Source: an uncultured Alistipes sp. (GTDB lineage Bacteria; Bacteroidota; Bacteroidia; Bacteroidales; UBA932). From it: a stretch of DNA of 36,538 bases. Shown here piece after piece: positions 33,859 to 36,538 of this stretch (its first letter is position 1; every line of letters starts with the position of its first letter). The notes beneath the pieces were generated by a model. That model saw only the letters and a list, made by a program, of their open reading frames with translations. It made no database searches and was not told where the DNA came from. Location of the stretch: NCBI GenBank assembly GCA_900544195.1, contig UQUJ01000024.1:1-36538 (forward strand), read 5' to 3'. The position numbers and the translations under genes are program-made.

Positions 33859-36201
33859 ATGAAATTTAAACTGTTTAACGCAGGACTGTTCCTGCTTCTC
33901 TGCGTTGGCGCGTCCGCGCAGCAGCCTTCCTCCAAGGCAAGTTATGTAGATCCGTTCATCGGCACCGACGGAATGGGACACACTTTTCCGGGGGCGTGCG
34001 TGCCTTTCGGCGGAGTCCAGCTTAGTCCTGACACGGACACCATCCCTCACAATGTGAACGGGAAATACCAGCCGAGGGCTTATGAATATTGTGCCGGCTA
34101 CCGTTACTCAGACCCTACGATCGTCGGGTTCAGCCACACCCACTTCAGCGGCACGGGACACTCCGACCTGGGCGACATCCTCCTGATGCCGACCACGGGA
34201 GCATTGAGACTTAACCCCGGAACGGCGGACAACCCGGACGGCGGCTACCGCAGCCGCTTCTCGCACTCCACGGAGAAAGCCTCGGCGGGACGCTACGAGG
34301 TGACGCTGGACGACTACGGCGTAAAGGCCCGTCTGACCGCCACCACCAGAGTCGGAGTCCATGAATATTCATTCCCTAAAGGCGTTGACGGGCAGGTGAT
34401 TCTGGATCTCATACACGGAATCTACAACTACGACGGCAAAACCCTCTGGGCGGAGGTTCAGGTGCGGAACGACACCCTCCTGACCGGCTACCGCATCACC
34501 AACGGCTGGGCCCGCACCAACTACACCTACTTCGCGATCTCCTTCTCGCAGCCTATTTCTGAATATGGCTACGCGGACCGCGAGAAGATCAATTATAAAG
34601 GAGGCTGGAGCAAGTTCGACCAGTACCACAACTTCCCGGCGATGGCCGGACGCAAGCTGGTGGCCTGGTTCAAGTTCGCCACTTCCAGGAACCCGGAGCT
34701 GACCGTGAAGGTTGCCCTGTCGGCCACAGGCGCCGAAGGGGCGCTGAAGAACCTTGCGGCGGAGGCCTCCGGGAAGTCTTTCGACCAGATCGCCGCCGAG
34801 GCGACATCGGCTTGGGAAAAGGAACTCTCGCAGATCGATGTCCAGGGAACCGAGGACGAGAAGAGGATGTTCTACACTTCCCTCTACCACACGATGATCA
34901 ACCCGTCAGTCTACATGGACGTGGACGGGAAGTACAGAGGCCTCGACCACGAGATCCATCAGGCCGACGGCTTCACGAACTACACAGTGTTCTCACTTTG
35001 GGACACCTACCGTGCCGAGCATCCGTTCCTGGCCCTGTTCAAGCCAGACCGTGACAGGGACATGGTGGAGTCGATGCTGGCCCACTACGACCAGAACGTG
35101 CTGCACTTCCTTCCTGTCTGGAGCCATTGTGCCAACGAGAACTGGTGCATGAGCGGCTACCATGCCGTCCCTGTGCTGGCCGACGCCATCACCAAAGGGC
35201 TGGACATCGACCGCGACCGCGCCCTTGAGGCGATGGTAACCACCTCAAAGGCAGACTGGTACGCCGGGCTTGGGGAATATATGAGGCTCGGCTACGTGCC
35301 TTACGACAAGATCTCCACCGCCGCCAGCAACACGCTGGAATATTCCTACGACGACTGGACCATCTGGCACACCGCCCGGCTCGCGGGTAATGACAAGGTG
35401 GCCGATGAATATCTCGCACGCGCGCAATATTACAGGAATGTCTTTGACACGGAACTCGGTTTCGCCCGTCCGAAATACGCTGACGGCTCCTTCAAGAAGG
35501 ATTTCGACATCATGCAGACGATGGGCGAGGGCTTCATCGAGGGCAACTCGCTGAACTTCTCTTTCCACGCCCCGCAGGACGTTTTCGGCGTGATGGCGCT
35601 GATGGGTGGCGAGAAGAGGTTCACCTCCGCGCTGGACGAACTCTTCTACCACGATCTTCCTGAATATGCCTACGCAACCAACGAGGACATCACGAAAGAC
35701 TGCCTGATCGGTGGCTATGTACACGGCAACGAGCCGAGCCATCATATTCCTTATCTCTATGCCTGGACAAGTCAGCCGTGGAAGACACAGTACTGGATGA
35801 GGGAAATCATCAACAGGATGTATCGTCCTGATATTCACGGATTGGGAGGGAATGACGATTGCGGTCAGATGTCCGCTTGGTACATCTTCGGCGTGCTTGG
35901 ATTCTATCCTGTCTGCCCCGGAAGCGACCAGTACGTGTTCGGCGCTCCGTACCTTCCGTACGCCCGTATCGCCCTTCCTAACGGCAAGACCCTTGAGGTG
36001 AAGGCCGACGGCGTGAGCGACACGAACCGCTATGTCAAGAAGGTACTGCGCGACGGCGTTGAGTTCAAGAAACTCTACATCACCCACGATGACCTCCTCC
36101 AAGGAGGCACCATCGAGTTCGTCATGGCCTCCAGGCCGAACAAGGCTCGCGGCCGGAAGCCTGCCGACAAGCCATACTCGCTTTCCGCAAAAGCAAAGTA
36201 A
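33859..36201 (+). CDS. GH92 family alpha-mannosidase, secreted
   Basis: This 780-residue glycoside hydrolase has a type I signal peptide (LFLLLCVGASAQ, about residue 21). The N-terminal beta domain begins ASYVDPFIGTDGMGHTFPGA and includes FSHTHFSGTGHSDLGD, family-typical. The alpha/alpha barrel carries NYTVFSLWDTYRAEHP, WSHCANENWCMSGYHA, GNEPSHHIPYLY (holding the conserved catalytic-acid Glu of the family) and GLGGNDDCGQMSAWYIFG (conserved Asp residues). GH92 enzymes are calcium-dependent inverting exo-alpha-mannosidases, most often alpha-1,2; linkage preference is not read from sequence here. The enzyme is probably periplasmic and trims oligosaccharides imported by SusCD. It is transcribed divergently from the operon. 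All seven Glu-Tyr pairs are coded GAATAT although most other Tyr codons are TAC. Confidence 0.95.
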   Translation: MKFKLFNAGLFLLLCVGASAQQPSSKASYVDPFIGTDGMGHTFPGACVPFGGVQLSPDTDTIPHNVNGKYQPRAYEYCAGYRYSDPTIVGFSHTHFSGTGHSDLGDILLMPTTGALRLNPGTADNPDGGYRSRFSHSTEKASAGRYEVTLDDYGVKARLTATTRVGVHEYSFPKGVDGQVILDLIHGIYNYDGKTLWAEVQVRNDTLLTGYRITNGWARTNYTYFAISFSQPISEYGYADREKINYKGGWSKFDQYHNFPAMAGRKLVAWFKFATSRNPELTVKVALSATGAEGALKNLAAEASGKSFDQIAAEATSAWEKELSQIDVQGTEDEKRMFYTSLYHTMINPSVYMDVDGKYRGLDHEIHQADGFTNYTVFSLWDTYRAEHPFLALFKPDRDRDMVESMLAHYDQNVLHFLPVWSHCANENWCMSGYHAVPVLADAITKGLDIDRDRALEAMVTTSKADWYAGLGEYMRLGYVPYDKISTAASNTLEYSYDDWTIWHTARLAGNDKVADEYLARAQYYRNVFDTELGFARPKYADGSFKKDFDIMQTMGEGFIEGNSLNFSFHAPQDVFGVMALMGGEKRFTSALDELFYHDLPEYAYATNEDITKDCLIGGYVHGNEPSHHIPYLYAWTSQPWKTQYWMREIINRMYRPDIHGLGGNDDCGQMSAWYIFGVLGFYPVCPGSDQYVFGAPYLPYARIALPNGKTLEVKADGVSDTNRYVKKVLRDGVEFKKLYITHDDLLQGGTIEFVMASRPNKARGRKPADKPYSLSAKAK

Positions 36202-36240
36202 CTTCCCGCAAAGGGTAAGCCTCTGTTTCACAGCATATTA

Positions 36241-36284
36241 AGCGAAGTCCTTCAGCTGATGTCTGCTGAAGGACTTCGCTTTTA
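36241..36284 (+). terminator. Terminator of the GH92 gene
   Basis: A perfect 16-bp stem, AGCGAAGTCCTTCAGC (36241-36256) with GCTGAAGGACTTCGCT (36265-36280), has an 8-base loop and is followed by TTTATAA. It lies 39 bases after the stop codon. Confidence 0.9.
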
Positions 36285-36486
36285 TAATTGATTTTCAATC
36301 ACTTACCCCCCCCTGCGTTCGGAGAAAGTTTTTGGGTGCTGTGCAGCTCTTCGGTTCTGATACGCTGGTGGTCGCTGAGCTCGTCAAAGCGTCTGCCAGC
36401 GTACGGCAACAGAGTCTGCCGAACCATGGTTGGTGAGCCCGAACCATCGGGCTAGCCGCTTAGATAGGTTCCAAGTGGTATTTAGT
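36285..36486. other. Intergenic stretch with nested inverted repeats
   Basis: No gene was seen. It holds TACGCTGG/CCAGCGTA arms (about 36361-36403) around a degenerate copy of the CTTCGACAAGCTCAG-type repeat found at 5864, then GCCCGA/TCGGGC arms near 36438-36452. These look like extragenic palindromic repeats. Confidence 0.5.
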
Positions 36487-36531
36487 AACCTTCAAAAAAT
36501 AACCTGCATCATCTTAAGGAATCTTTTCGGT
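36487..36531 (-). repeat. Right arm of 45-bp window-end inverted repeat
   Basis: This is the exact reverse complement of 61-105. Seven bases remain to the window end, which reads CTAGATC; the window itself starts with GATC. Confidence 0.85.
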
Positions 36532-36538
36532 CTAGATC

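Overview
This window looks like a chromosomal segment of an uncultured gut-type Bacteroidales bacterium with roughly 50% GC. The supporting signs are a SusC/SusD pair, BACON, fimbrillin-like, DUF4959, DUF4998 and DUF5689 surface lipoproteins, a GH92 alpha-mannosidase, Bacteroidetes-type -7 elements (TAnnTTTG), and almost no Shine-Dalgarno sequences. The genus cannot be fixed from the sequence alone. No rRNA, tRNA or Cas gene was seen.

Layout. (1) 1-1800: an AAA-ATPase-like/PD-(D/E)XK protein on the minus strand. (2) 1825-10413: a five-gene minus-strand operon. In transcription order it encodes a BACON/OB-fold surface lipoprotein, a DNA/RNA non-specific endonuclease lipoprotein, an endonuclease/exonuclease/phosphatase-fold lipoprotein, a TonB-dependent receptor and a DUF5689 lipoprotein, followed by a clear terminator. 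I read it as a cell-surface system that cuts and imports nucleic acid or phosphate (inference). (3) 10414-13165: a palindrome array, exonuclease III and a RhuM-family protein. (4) 13186-16873: an accessory island bounded by two nearly identical 597-bp direct repeats. Each repeat holds an array of degenerate palindromic units. Between them lie the right end of an IS66 element, an ATPase-IS66 chimeric ORF with twin operator-like palindromes, an MNT/HEPN toxin-antitoxin-type pair and a decayed gene. (5) 16879-33836: an eight-gene, 17-kb polysaccharide-utilisation-type operon (SusC, SusD, DUF4959/DUF5000, DUF4998/DUF5000, metallophosphoesterase, BACON/DUF5689-like, GLUG, fimbrillin-like) with a recognisable promoter and a strong terminator. 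(6) 33847-36284: a divergent GH92 alpha-mannosidase with its own terminator. (7) A 45-bp perfect inverted repeat lies near the two ends of the window (61-105 and 36487-36531).

How the parts fit. The GH92 enzyme and the SusCD operon form a locus for mannose-containing glycans, such as N-glycans or yeast mannan. The secreted metallophosphoesterase suggests phosphorylated substrates. The signals least explained by known feature types are the arrays of diverged palindromes at four places, and a strong excess of the hexamer GAATAT (about 76 sites by eye, eleven extended to the palindrome GAATATTC). The excess even appears to dictate codon choice for Glu-Tyr pairs in the GH92 gene.
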